Below are positions 17,650 through 26,450 of a DNA stretch of 64,000 nucleotides, one piece after another (within the stretch, counting starts at the first letter, position 1; the number at the start of each line of letters is the position of its first letter). This stretch comes from Nodularia sp. LEGE 06071 (lineage in GTDB: Bacteria > Cyanobacteriota > Cyanobacteriia > Cyanobacteriales > Nostocaceae). Location of the stretch: the NCBI RefSeq assembly GCF_015207755.1, contig NZ_JADEWH010000019.1:1-64000 (forward strand), read 5' to 3'. The translations under genes and the position numbers were made by a program. The notes beneath the pieces are model-generated. The model saw nothing but the letters and a program-made list of their open reading frames with translations. It did not search any database and was not told the origin of the DNA.

Positions 17650-18504
17650 TTACCATAAACTCAGTTGATTGGGCGGAGCATTAAGTTGATTCCAAGGTAG
17701 AGGCGGAATTGCTGTCCCATGTTGTTCCAATAGCTTTTGGAAGTAACGAGCTGTCCCAGGCGATCGCTCTTCTATAGGACAATGAACAAAGAAATAAATT
17801 CGTTTCCCCGCCTGTAACCACTGTTGAATTTGTGTGACCCACTCTTCCAAAAAAGGCTGATTCGTTGATAAATTTGGGTGAGAAATAAACCGAATCAGGC
17901 TGAAAGGGGCTGTGACACTAAATTGCAATGGCAATTGGGGTTTACGCCGTTCTGAATTTAATTGTGGATCATCTCCTCCAGTGTAGATCGGGCGCGAGTC
18001 TAACAGCACTCTGCCTACACCTAATTTTTCCAGAATATTGGTCAAAATACTCAGATGAGGTTCATGGAACCAGTCACGATGTCGAACTTCCACTGCTAAC
18101 GGTGCTTCTGTACGCGGCCAAGCCTCTAAAAAAGCTGTCAAATCGTCAATGTATGCTGGACTATAACTGGGGGGTAATTGGGCAAATATCGGGCCAAGAT
18201 GCTTACCTAGAGGGCGCGCCACTTCTAGAAATTGTAAAGCATTGGGTGTAGAAGGTTGCAGTAAACCTTTATGGGTAATGTCTCGTGGTAATTTGAGGCA
18301 AAATTCAAACCCCGGTGGTGTTTCAGTCGCCCAACGAGCGATGGTTTCTTGGTTAGGCACAGCATAAAATGTGGTATTACCTTCTACTGTGGTGAAGCGA
18401 CGGCTGTAGAGGTGGAGAAAATCCGCAGCACGAGTACCTTGGGGATAGAGTTCATCTACCCAACCTTTATATGCCCAAACTGCACAACCCAGAAAAAAAT
18501 TCAC
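17650..18504 (-). CDS. DUF72 family protein (YecE-like)
   Basis: A 284-residue protein of the DUF72/YecE TIM-barrel-like family, of unknown biochemical function. Family marks are the N-terminal GCAVWAYKGWVDELYPQGT, the VEGNTTFYAVP segment, FEFCLKLPRDITH and the central PLAVEVRHRDWF. Length is normal. About 237 bp separate it from the hypothetical gene downstream; that gap is AT-rich with no gene. Next to it on the same strand is an AraC remnant. Confidence 0.85.
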   Translation of the reverse strand: MNFFLGCAVWAYKGWVDELYPQGTRAADFLHLYSRRFTTVEGNTTFYAVPNQETIARWATETPPGFEFCLKLPRDITHKGLLQPSTPNALQFLEVARPLGKHLGPIFAQLPPSYSPAYIDDLTAFLEAWPRTEAPLAVEVRHRDWFHEPHLSILTNILEKLGVGRVLLDSRPIYTGGDDPQLNSERRKPQLPLQFSVTAPFSLIRFISHPNLSTNQPFLEEWVTQIQQWLQAGKRIYFFVHCPIEERSPGTARYFQKLLEQHGTAIPPLPWNQLNAPPNQLSLW

Positions 18505-18535
18505 TCTGCTATATGTGTATGACAGTACTTTAATT

Positions 18536-18787
18536 TTATGCGATCATCGCTTGCCCACGCAGTAACCGACTTTGGGCATTATCCAGCCGTTGCTGTGTCA
18601 AATAACCCATGACAGTTGTGTTAAAAAGTGCTGAAAAACCTCTCTGGAGGGTGCGAACACTAACTCCCACTTGCTGCGCTAGTTCACACAGGGATGGCGG
18701 ATACTCAAGTTGTGTCGTCAAAATTTCTTTAGCGTGGTGAATACGGGCAATGGTATCAGCTTTGAAACCTGGTAATTCATAAATTGG
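18536..18787 (-). pseudogene. Remnant of a PchR-like AraC-family regulator
   Basis: The frame opens after an in-frame stop at 18788-18790 and reads ELPGFKADTIARIHHAKEIL, then LCELAQQVGVSVRTLQRGFS and YLTQQRLDNAQSRLL, then stops after GQAMIA. This is the first helix-turn-helix of an AraC regulator closely related to the intact gene at 52035-53090. The N-terminal ligand domain and the second helix-turn-helix are both missing. It is best read as a decayed duplicate. Confidence 0.8.
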
Positions 18788-18884
18788 TTAGTTATATTTT
18801 GACGAAATTGGCTGCAATATATTATAATCTACACTAAGCCTATCGAGTTACCGCTAATTATTTATTTGGACAGGAAAAATCACG

Positions 18885-19085
18885 ATGACATTAGCCCAAA
18901 ATATTAGTTTTCAGAACAATAAAAATTTCAAATCTCATTTTTTCACCCAAGGATTACAATTAGGAACATATATCTTAAAACGGCTGTGGTGGCATCTTAA
19001 GTCCTATACAACCGTTTTAGGTATTATGCTTCTGACTGTTGCTAGTTTGGGCTTTTTATATATCCATGACTCTGGAAAAAATTAA
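18885..19085 (+). CDS. Small membrane protein
   Basis: A 66-residue frame (MTLAQNISFQNNKNFKSH) with a polar N-terminus, two aromatic residues in RLWWHLKS and one hydrophobic helix (TVLGIMLLTVASLGFLYI). An AGGA lies about 10 bases before the ATG. It overlaps the next gene by about 20 bp, which suggests coupled translation. Function unknown; it may be a membrane partner of the PhnD-like protein. Confidence 0.5.
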   Translation: MTLAQNISFQNNKNFKSHFFTQGLQLGTYILKRLWWHLKSYTTVLGIMLLTVASLGFLYIHDSGKN

Positions 19086-19926
19086 CTCTAGTTTTCCAGA
19101 AGAACTCTGTTTTATCACAAGAATGACCAAAATTACTAGCTTGCGGGTTGTATCTTACTTAGCTCCTAATTGGTTGGGATTATATCAGGCGATCGCCACT
19201 TATTTAGGTCGAATTTTAGAAATAGAAATTCAACTAAATCCAGGTGAATGTGACCCTCTAAAAGACCCTCTGTTATTTCAAGACCAAATAGACTTAGCTT
19301 TTATTTGTGGATTACCACTAATTCGTTACAGTCAAATGGTTGCACACCAATTGCAGCCCTTAGTTGCCCCTGTAATGCAATCACCTCGATATGGTAACTC
19401 TCCTATTTACTATGCAGATGTAATTGTTAAGGCTGATAGTAATATTAAAAATTTGGCTGATTTGTCAGGTAAAACATTTTGCTATAACGATTCTGGTTCT
19501 AACAGTGGTTATCATCTACTTTTTCACTGGTTAAGACAAGAAAAATATCCGCCAAATTTCTTTGGTAAAACTATAGCATCAGGTTTCCATCAGCGTTCAA
19601 TTCGCTGGGTAGTTGAGGGCTTGGCAGATTGTGCAGCTATTGATAGTGTGGTATTAGAACAAGAATTACGGGATTTTCCGGAATTATCACAGGATTTGCG
19701 TGTGGTGGAAATGATCGGCCCTTCTCCGATGCCACCATTGGTAGTAGCACAGCGTTTAGGCATTCCTTTGATTCAGCAAATAGAGTTGGCGCTACTCCAA
19801 CCAGATGCAGAGTTGCAAAGCGTAATGAAACAATTTGGTGTTAGGCGTTTTGCCCCAGTGAAGTTAGATAATTATCGGGTACTCAATCAAATTGATAGCC
19901 AAGCTTTTGTGAATTTTCCTGCTTAA
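19066..19926 (+). CDS. PhnD-like phosphate/phosphonate-type binding protein
   Basis: A roughly 286-residue member of the phosphonate-binding periplasmic protein family. Marks are YLAPNWLGLYQAI, the binding-lobe segment DLAFICGLPLIRY, ADSNIKNLADLSGKTFCYND and SGSNSGYH. No signal peptide is visible, so it is either cytoplasmic, tethered through the small membrane protein upstream, or starts elsewhere. Starts at 19039, 19066 and 19122 are all possible; 19066 is chosen because it overlaps the end of the upstream frame. No ABC permease or ATPase follows, so a transport role is not shown. Confidence 0.75.
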   Translation: MTLEKINSSFPEELCFITRMTKITSLRVVSYLAPNWLGLYQAIATYLGRILEIEIQLNPGECDPLKDPLLFQDQIDLAFICGLPLIRYSQMVAHQLQPLVAPVMQSPRYGNSPIYYADVIVKADSNIKNLADLSGKTFCYNDSGSNSGYHLLFHWLRQEKYPPNFFGKTIASGFHQRSIRWVVEGLADCAAIDSVVLEQELRDFPELSQDLRVVEMIGPSPMPPLVVAQRLGIPLIQQIELALLQPDAELQSVMKQFGVRRFAPVKLDNYRVLNQIDSQAFVNFPA

Positions 19927-19943
19927 AAATGCTGCTGGACTGA

Positions 19944-20037
19944 CAAGCTTAAAATAGTGGATTAGATGTAGCTCTCAAGAATGTTGGGTTTGGTTACGTC
20001 AACACAACCTACAATTTTCTGCATTATTTTAAGCTTG
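19944..20037. repeat. Foldback repeat with 13-bp arms
   Basis: CAAGCTTAAAATA at 19944-19956 and its exact complement at 20025-20037 enclose 68 bp that contain TTGGGTTTGG and CAACACAACCTAC, a motif pair common in Nostoc intergenic repeats. No coding potential. Confidence 0.7.
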
Positions 20038-20070
20038 CCACGCCACTACAAAAAATGTGTGTGTACTAAT

Positions 20071-20228
20071 CAGGACTTACGCAAAATTATGAAAAAACGT
20101 ATAGCCTTCGGCATAGCTTCCGCTTAACGCGTAGCGTGCGCGAAGCGCATACCGCATTGGCGCTAGCCTCTCCCTTTGGGAGAAGGACACAAAGTCAAGA
20201 GGTTTCAGAGAGTTCTTGCGTAAGTCCT
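20071..20228. mobile_element. MITE, AGGACTTACGCAA family, copy 1
   Basis: AGGACTTACGCAA at 20072-20084 and its exact complement at 20216-20228 form 13-bp terminal inverted repeats. They are flanked by the 6-bp direct repeat ACTAAT at 20065-20070 and 20229-20234, consistent with a target-site duplication. The interior has a GC-rich palindromic patch (GCGTGCGCGAAGCGC) and no open frame. A second copy lies at 56798-56975. Confidence 0.8.
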
Positions 20229-20254
20229 ACTAATAAAAGACTACAATTTTCACA

Positions 20255-21505
20255 TCAGGCAGTAACGGCATAAAGCTGATTCTGCTTTTGTGTCCATAAC
20301 ACGGCATCTTGATAAACTTGCTCAAATAATACTCGCTGTGCATGACTCCCGCCAACTTCATGCAAGCGGGATAATACAGGTTTGAGTTCGGCTACAGTTG
20401 TTTTAACATCACCTTGGGCATGAGCTACCATCCCTCTAGCGGCGGGAATTGCAATCTCTAACCAACTCCTTCGCAGAAAAGGATTGATAGTTAAGGCGTG
20501 ATATTGCATACTCTGAAGCATTTCTTTTACCCAGTGATTATGTCCTGCTTTGGCTAGGGCATAGACATAATGCAAATCTTGGAATGGTAAGGCGTGTTCA
20601 TCAATGCGACTGTAAAGATAAGGACTGATTTCTTGCCAACGGTTCCCTACATTTACTCCGCGTAGTTCAAGCCGTAATAATATTGAAATTGCCCCTACTT
20701 GGTCTTTGGGAGATTGTTTATTGGCACGTTCCCAAATATGTGTATCGTAGATTTTTAGAACTTTGCGATAATTTTTTAGTTGACAATAATAGAGGGCAAT
20801 GTGCCACCAGTTGTGTGTATAAAGCATGGAGTTACAGTTTTCCCAGGTGTCTGCAAAACTCTCCATCCAGGCTATCCCCTCATCGGCTCTTCCCTGAGTT
20901 TCCATCACATGACTAATGGCATGGTGCGCCCAAGGATCATCTCTGTTTAAAGCGATCGCCTGATGCACCATTTTCTCTGCGGCTTTGAGTTGATGACATT
21001 GTTCTAAGCCAAAGGCTACCATGCCGTATAAATAATCTCGTTGGGGATTGCTAGGTAAAACTTTCTGAGCAATTTCTAGTAATTTTTCTTGATTCCCTGT
21101 ATAAAAATAGTGATACTGTCCCTGCTGCACAGAGATTAAATCACGAGGAAATTGGTCAGTAATCTCTTCATGCAAGGCGATCGCTATATCAATATCTTTA
21201 TTTGCCCAAGCTAAAATTGCCCGCACATATAACCTTTCTCTGGCGGTAATCTTGGCTAAATTCCCTTGTAATACTTGCAAATATGGTTGCGCTTGCTGCC
21301 AAGCCTTGGTGTTTTCTTGGGTGAGATAATAAGCGGCGGCATAAGCATGAGCTAAGGCACAAGTTGGATCAGCTTCAATTGCTTGTAAAATCGCTGTTTC
21401 TGCATCTTTACCATAACAAAGTGCTTGATCGATGAAATGGTTAATAGCTGCGATCGCTGGGGCTGAATCTGTTGTCACTACCAGTCCTTGTGCATCTTTA
21501 AGCAT
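20255..21505 (-). CDS. TPR-repeat protein
   Basis: A 416-residue soluble all-helical protein with tetratricopeptide-like helix pairs, for example AHAYAAAYYLTQENTKAWQQ, LISVQQGQYHYFYTGNQEKL and PWAHHAISHVMETQGRADEG. The mid-protein WENCNSMLYTHNWWHIALYY resembles the TPR family in which a catalytic partner is not known. There is no signal peptide. It stands alone on the minus strand between mobile repeats and the ssuD pseudogene. Function unknown. Confidence 0.75.
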   Translation of the reverse strand: MLKDAQGLVVTTDSAPAIAAINHFIDQALCYGKDAETAILQAIEADPTCALAHAYAAAYYLTQENTKAWQQAQPYLQVLQGNLAKITARERLYVRAILAWANKDIDIAIALHEEITDQFPRDLISVQQGQYHYFYTGNQEKLLEIAQKVLPSNPQRDYLYGMVAFGLEQCHQLKAAEKMVHQAIALNRDDPWAHHAISHVMETQGRADEGIAWMESFADTWENCNSMLYTHNWWHIALYYCQLKNYRKVLKIYDTHIWERANKQSPKDQVGAISILLRLELRGVNVGNRWQEISPYLYSRIDEHALPFQDLHYVYALAKAGHNHWVKEMLQSMQYHALTINPFLRRSWLEIAIPAARGMVAHAQGDVKTTVAELKPVLSRLHEVGGSHAQRVLFEQVYQDAVLWTQKQNQLYAVTA

Positions 21506-21692
21506 GATTAATTCCTTGCAGCAAGATTTATCGAGAAGAATTTAAACTACGGTAAGTCTGTCGGAATAATGGACTTACAAGGTAGAGTATGTCACAGCTA
21601 CCACAAAACCGCAAGCCTTAAACTACTAAAAATTGATAGAGTTACCGTATTTAATATCCAGAAAATATTGCAGCTACTCTGACATAGATATC

Positions 21693-21996
21693 ATGCAGCT
21701 ACTTTGGTTTATTCCCACTCATGGAGAAGGGCGCTACCTTGGCACAGCCATAGGCGGGCGAGCAGTTAACTTTAATTACTGGCGGCAGATTGCCCAAGCC
21801 GTAGATAATTTAGGTTTTTCCGGGGCATTACTACGTAGATGAAGATGCGATCGCCAAATCTCAACAAGCCTACGCTCGCATGGACTCCGAAGGACAACGG
21901 CGGATGAAAGAACTACACAACGGCTCTCGTGAAGCCTTACAAATCAGTCCCAATTTGTGGGCAATTAGTAAAAATTTAGGTTTTAACAAACTCTAG
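21693..21996 (+). pseudogene. ssuD remnant (FMNH2-dependent alkanesulfonate monooxygenase)
   Basis: The first frame reads MQLLWFIPTHGEGRYLGTAI to GFSGALL and matches the SsuD N-terminus. From about 21828 a different frame reads [20 protein letters not shown] and [12 protein letters not shown], matching the SsuD segment before residue 300. The intervening roughly 230 residues and the C-terminus are missing, and the two parts are out of frame. It lies upstream of the sulfate transport genes, so it is probably the relic of a sulfonate-use gene. Confidence 0.8.
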
Positions 21997-22192
21997 AGCG
22001 GTAAGGGAAGCTCTACGGGTATGTCTTGTCGCTTGAACTTCTCGAAGTTATGCAATCACCATAATCTTGATTGAGAATATGGGGAATATCTTGCTATTTC
22101 ATAGAATTATCTGTAATATCTAAAACTAATTCCAAAAAACATCGTAACTCGATAGATTAACAGTAGATTAAAGTCAGGAGTATAAGGTCGGT

Positions 22193-23269
22193 ATGTGGCA
22201 AGATATTTGCAATCAATGGAAACGCAAGTCTTTAAAAAGCTTTATTTCACTGTTTTTAGTAGGAATCGGGTTAAGTGGTGCGATCGCTGCCTGCTCACCT
22301 TCTCCTGATAATACTAGTGGTAACACTGCACAAACAAAAGAACTGACCCTAGTAAGCTACGCCGTTACCCGCGCCGCTTATGAAAATATTATTCCCCTAT
22401 TCGCTAAAGAGTGGCAAGAAAAAACCGGGCAAACCGTCAGATTTGACCAAAGCTATGGCGGCTCCGGCTCCCAAACCCGTGCGGTGATTGACGGTTTAGA
22501 TGCAGACATAGTAGCCCTAGCACTATCAGCAGATACTTTGCAAATACAGGAAGCCGGATTAATTCAACCAGGCTGGGAGAAAAAGACACCCAACGGCGAT
22601 GGTATTGTTCACCGTTCTGTAGGTGTGATAGTTACCCGCGAAGGCAACCCCAAAAACATAAAAGACTGGGATGATTTAGCCCGCGATGATGTCAGCGTAA
22701 TCACCGCTAACCCCAAAACCTCTGGTGGCGCTCGTTGGAACTACATGGCTTTATGGGGGAAAGTCACCAAAACAGGCGGCACGGAAGCACAAGCCAAAGA
22801 CTTTGTGACTAAAGTTTATAGTAACGTGCCAGTTCTACCAAGAGATGCCCGTGAAGCCACTGATGCCTTCTTCGCCCAAAAACAGGGCGATGCCCTAATT
22901 AACTATGAAAACGAAGTCATCTTAGCGAAACAGCAGGGACAGAATTTACCTTACGTAGTCCCCGAAATTAATATTTCCATCGATAATCCCATTGCCGTAG
23001 TAGATAGCTATGTTGATAAGCGAGGCAATCGTGAAGTAGCAGAAGCCTTTGTGCAATTTCTCTTTACCCCCGCAGCCCAGCGCGAATTTGCCAAAGTGGG
23101 ATTCCGCCCGGTAGTACCAGAAATAGTCGCAGAATTTGCCGATTCTTATCCCAAAATATCTAATCTATTCACCATCGATGATTTTGGCGGATGGAATCAA
23201 GTCAGCCCCAAATTCTTTGCCGATGGCGCAATCTTTGACGACATCCAAGCCAATATAGCTCGACGCTAG
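22193..23269 (+). CDS. sbpA: Sulfate ABC transporter substrate-binding lipoprotein
   Basis: A 358-residue periplasmic sulfate/thiosulfate-binding protein. The N-terminus has a signal and a lipobox-like GAIAAC, so it is probably lipid-anchored. Family marks are LVSYAVTRAAYENIIPLF, FDQSYGGSGSQTRAVIDGL, ANPKTSGGARWNY, INYENEVI and the C-terminal FTIDDFGGW. A GGAG lies about 12 bases before the ATG. It is the first gene of sbpA-cysT-cysW, 22 bp before cysT. Confidence 0.93.
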   Translation: MWQDICNQWKRKSLKSFISLFLVGIGLSGAIAACSPSPDNTSGNTAQTKELTLVSYAVTRAAYENIIPLFAKEWQEKTGQTVRFDQSYGGSGSQTRAVIDGLDADIVALALSADTLQIQEAGLIQPGWEKKTPNGDGIVHRSVGVIVTREGNPKNIKDWDDLARDDVSVITANPKTSGGARWNYMALWGKVTKTGGTEAQAKDFVTKVYSNVPVLPRDAREATDAFFAQKQGDALINYENEVILAKQQGQNLPYVVPEINISIDNPIAVVDSYVDKRGNREVAEAFVQFLFTPAAQREFAKVGFRPVVPEIVAEFADSYPKISNLFTIDDFGGWNQVSPKFFADGAIFDDIQANIARR

Positions 23270-23291
23270 GCCTAACTCATATTCTGAAGCC

Positions 23292-24143
23292 ATGACAGTT
23301 TCCAAAACACAGTCTACCTTCCCCCTCGCCCCCCAAAATTTGCTTAAACGCTTGTCTTTGCCCTGGGGGGTAACAATTACTTATATCTCCATCGTCCTAC
23401 TGTTGCCTGTGGCCGCCTTGATACTACAGGCTGCAACCCTATCACCTATTGAGTTTTGGCGACTGGCTACTGCCCCCGTGGCGCTATCCACCTACAACAT
23501 CACTTTTGTGACGGCCTTCTTTGCCGCCGCTATTAACTGCGTCGCTGGCACTGCCACAGCCTGGGTGCTAGTCCGCTACGATTTCCCTTTTAAACGGGTT
23601 TTAGATGCCGTCATTGACCTGCCCTTTGCTCTACCCACGGCAGTTGCAGGTATCACTCTGGCAACAGTTTACAGTGAGCAGGGCTGGATTGGCTCATTCC
23701 TCTCTCCCCTGGGTATTAGGGTGTCTTTTACTCGTCTGGGGGTGGCAGTGGCGATGGTGTTTATTTCCGTGCCTTTTGTTGTCCGAACAGTACAGCCCGT
23801 ACTGCAAGAGCTAGATTCAACAATCGAAGAAGCTGCCTGGTCTCTGGGAGCATCCAGATGGCAAACCTTTTGGCTGGTGGTACTACCTCCCCTTGTACCT
23901 GCCATCCTCACCGGTACAACTCAGGCTTTTGCTAGGGCCGTGGGCGAGTATGGTTCAGTGGTTTTGATTGCCGCGAATATTCCCTACCAAGATTTAATTG
24001 CCCCCATCCTAGTATTCCAGCGCTTGGAACAAAACGACATAGCTGGAGCCACAGCTGTTGGCACAGTGCTGCTGCTGATTTCCCTGGTGCTGCTACTGAC
24101 AGTAAATATATTGCAAACTTGGAGGCAACGCTATGGCGGTTGA
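23292..24143 (+). CDS. cysT: Sulfate ABC transporter permease CysT
   Basis: A 283-residue inner-membrane permease with about six hydrophobic helices. The ATPase-contact EAA loop is visible as EEAAWSLGASRWQTFWLVVLP, and GTTQAFARAVGEYGSV matches CysT. It overlaps cysW by 11 bp, showing coupled translation. Confidence 0.93.
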   Translation: MTVSKTQSTFPLAPQNLLKRLSLPWGVTITYISIVLLLPVAALILQAATLSPIEFWRLATAPVALSTYNITFVTAFFAAAINCVAGTATAWVLVRYDFPFKRVLDAVIDLPFALPTAVAGITLATVYSEQGWIGSFLSPLGIRVSFTRLGVAVAMVFISVPFVVRTVQPVLQELDSTIEEAAWSLGASRWQTFWLVVLPPLVPAILTGTTQAFARAVGEYGSVVLIAANIPYQDLIAPILVFQRLEQNDIAGATAVGTVLLLISLVLLLTVNILQTWRQRYGG

Positions 24144-25008
24144 AGTGAAATCTACACAGTCTCTACCTTCAGGTCAGGTCAAGCCAAAACCAGATGGAGA
24201 GTGGGGCAAAGTTGCTTTGATTGTGGCGGTTACAGCCTATTTAGCGTTGGTCTTGCTGCTGCCCACTCTTTATGTGTTCATTGGAGCCTTTAATCGGGGT
24301 ATTGCCCCGTTTTTTGCCACCCTCACCAGTCGGGATTTTATTCAAGCCCTGCGCCTGACGGCAATGGCGGTGGGCATAGCTGTACCTTTCAACGTCGTTT
24401 TTGGGTTATGTGCAGCCTGGGTAATTGCCCGCCGTCGGTTTCGGGGGCGCACTCTGCTACTAAGTATTATTGACTTGCCCTTTTCGATTTCGCCCATTGT
24501 GGCAGGTTTAATGCTGGTCTCTCTCTATGGACGTAATGGGCTACTTGGCCCCCTGCTACAATTCCTGGATATCAGAATTATCTTTTCGTTCCCTGGCATA
24601 GCTTTGGCGACGATGCTTGGGGGAATGCCTTTTGTGGCGCGGGAAGTAATTCCAGTTCTGGAAGAGGTTGGGACTCAGGAAGAAGAAGCTGCTAAAACTT
24701 TAGGCGCTACCGAATGGCAAACTTTCTGGCGAGTCACACTACCTTCTATTCGCTGGGCATTGTTGTATGGCATTATTCTCACTACTGCCCGTGCGATGGG
24801 AGAGTATGGTGCTATTGCTGTGGTTTCTAGTAACTTAATTGGCCGTACTCAGACTCTAACTTTGTATGTAGAAGGGGCTTATCGTAATTACGATTCTCAA
24901 AGTGCTTTTGCTGCTTCGGTGGTGTTAGCTGGATTAGCTGCTTGTACTCTAATCATTAAAGAGGTGTTTGAGCGTCGCATCCGCATAAAAAATGAGGGAG
25001 ACAGCTAG
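24133..25008 (+). CDS. cysW: Sulfate ABC transporter permease CysW
   Basis: A 291-residue permease, partner of CysT. EAA loop: EEEAAKTLGATEWQTFWRVT; the family segment TTARAMGEYGAIAVVS is present. The expected ATPase gene cysA does not follow; NIL-domain genes do. The ATPase must be encoded elsewhere if the transporter works. Confidence 0.93.
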   Translation: MAVEVKSTQSLPSGQVKPKPDGEWGKVALIVAVTAYLALVLLLPTLYVFIGAFNRGIAPFFATLTSRDFIQALRLTAMAVGIAVPFNVVFGLCAAWVIARRRFRGRTLLLSIIDLPFSISPIVAGLMLVSLYGRNGLLGPLLQFLDIRIIFSFPGIALATMLGGMPFVAREVIPVLEEVGTQEEEAAKTLGATEWQTFWRVTLPSIRWALLYGIILTTARAMGEYGAIAVVSSNLIGRTQTLTLYVEGAYRNYDSQSAFAASVVLAGLAACTLIIKEVFERRIRIKNEGDS

Positions 25009-25118
25009 TACGCACTCCGAATTCAAAATTCAAAATTAAATACCCCACGGATAAATCAGGGGGCTTGAATTAATGTTGTTTGACTTTTTTCTTCTACGTT
25101 TTCTTTGGTAATTTGAAT

Positions 25119-25385
25119 ATGGTTACTGACGGTCAGATCATTCACAAAAAAATTCGCAGGCGAATTCCCAGAAATTTTCATCAAGAACCGGTAATTTCTC
25201 GTTTAGTCTCAGACTACGGTTTAACGATTAATATTACAGCGGCTATTTTGGGTGCAAATGCTGTGGGTGACGGTTGGTTTGAACTGGATTTACAAGGTTT
25301 GGCAACACAGATAGATGATGCTATGAATTACCTCCAGGATATAGAGCTAGAAATCTGGGATGAAAATAGCGTCAGTGATTGGTGA
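25119..25385 (+). CDS. NIL-domain protein 1
   Basis: An 88-residue protein that is essentially one NIL domain, the ferredoxin-fold module otherwise found at the C-terminus of methionine ABC transporter ATPases. Core: EPVISRLVSDYGLTINITAA and GWFELDLQG. The ATG at 25119 is preferred to a TTG at 25080 because the extra N-terminal residues are hydrophobic and unlike the family. It is the first of three adjacent NIL genes after cysW and probably belongs to the sulfate operon. Confidence 0.82.
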   Translation: MVTDGQIIHKKIRRRIPRNFHQEPVISRLVSDYGLTINITAAILGANAVGDGWFELDLQGLATQIDDAMNYLQDIELEIWDENSVSDW

Positions 25386-25413
25386 TTAACTGTTATCTTA
25401 ATTTCCTAATCCT

Positions 25414-26031
25414 ATGCCACATAAAAAATTACATCCATTAACTCCCATTGATAGCCGCATCCGTATACCCCTGCATTACCACCGCCAACCTTTGATTTCC
25501 CGTTTGGTATCTCGTTTTGGTGTGACAGTTAATATCAAGGCGGCAATGCTCTCAGCTACAGACAGCCACGGTTGGTTTGACTTACAACTCCAAGGTAATT
25601 CTGAACATATTTATGATGGACTGCTGTATTTACAGAACTTGGGAGTAGATTTAATGGATACAAGTATTACAGAAAGTGTGCCGCATAATTTCAGTTTTCT
25701 GTCATTTCCTCGCCCAACTCCAGAAATGACTACACCTGCACCAAGTTATACTTACCCAGTTTACGGCAGTCAATCCTATCGGCTGGGTTTGCAAATTTGC
25801 ATCTTGAAAGATTACTACCAGACACCCATCATTTTTGATTTAGTGTCTCGCTATGGAATCACAGTCAATATTATTGGGGCTTCACTACCAGCAAATCAGC
25901 AAGAGGATGGTTGGTTTGATTTAGACCTTTGGGGTAAACCGCAGCAACTTTTTTCTAGTTGCGATTATTTGGAAAAACTGAAGTTACCACTATGGTTAGA
26001 TGCTTCTTCTTTGCATGGACAGATTATATAA
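25414..26031 (+). CDS. Tandem NIL-domain protein 2
   Basis: A 205-residue protein with two NIL domains, at about 12-90 (QPLISRLVSRFGVTVNIKAA, GWFDLQLQG) and about 118-198 (TPIIFDLVSRYGITVNIIGA, GWFDLDLWG), joined by a Pro/Thr-rich linker. It lies 28 bp after NIL protein 1. Duplication within the gene is clear from the repeated motif. Confidence 0.82.
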   Translation: MPHKKLHPLTPIDSRIRIPLHYHRQPLISRLVSRFGVTVNIKAAMLSATDSHGWFDLQLQGNSEHIYDGLLYLQNLGVDLMDTSITESVPHNFSFLSFPRPTPEMTTPAPSYTYPVYGSQSYRLGLQICILKDYYQTPIIFDLVSRYGITVNIIGASLPANQQEDGWFDLDLWGKPQQLFSSCDYLEKLKLPLWLDASSLHGQII

Positions 26032-26070
26032 ATCAAATATTGATTTATGGTTTTATTTGTTGGGCAAAGT

Positions 26071-26337
26071 ATGAGCATGACTCGACTACGTGTGCGTTTA
26101 CATATTCCTCAATTTTACTTGCGAGAACCAATTATTTCTCAAATGATTTCTCGTTATAAATTGACGGTTAATATTACTGGAGCAGAGCTAGACAAAAATA
26201 CTAATGAGCAAGGATGTTTTGACTTAGAACTAGGAGGTTCTATGTCTCACATTAATAGTTGTTTAAATTATCTGGAATCTTTAAATTTCCAGATTTTAGG
26301 TAATCCGAATACAGATGGTGATGGTTGGTATTATTGA
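26071..26337 (+). CDS. NIL-domain protein 3
   Basis: A single NIL domain of about 88 residues (EPIISQMISRYKLTVNITGA, GCFDLELGG). The usual W of GWF is a C here. ATG 26071 (MSMTRLRVRLHI) gives the family length; an upstream ATG at 26047 would add eight hydrophobic residues. It is the last plus-strand gene before the minus-strand NRPS/PKS locus. Confidence 0.78.
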   Translation: MSMTRLRVRLHIPQFYLREPIISQMISRYKLTVNITGAELDKNTNEQGCFDLELGGSMSHINSCLNYLESLNFQILGNPNTDGDGWYY

Positions 26338-26450
26338 GTTTTTTAGCTGCCTAATTTTTAAATTTCATATAGCAACAACTCGTGTTATAGCCTGTAAATG
26401 AGATTGAGATTTGCTGGTAACTACAATCTCTACATCTTGATCCAACGTAT

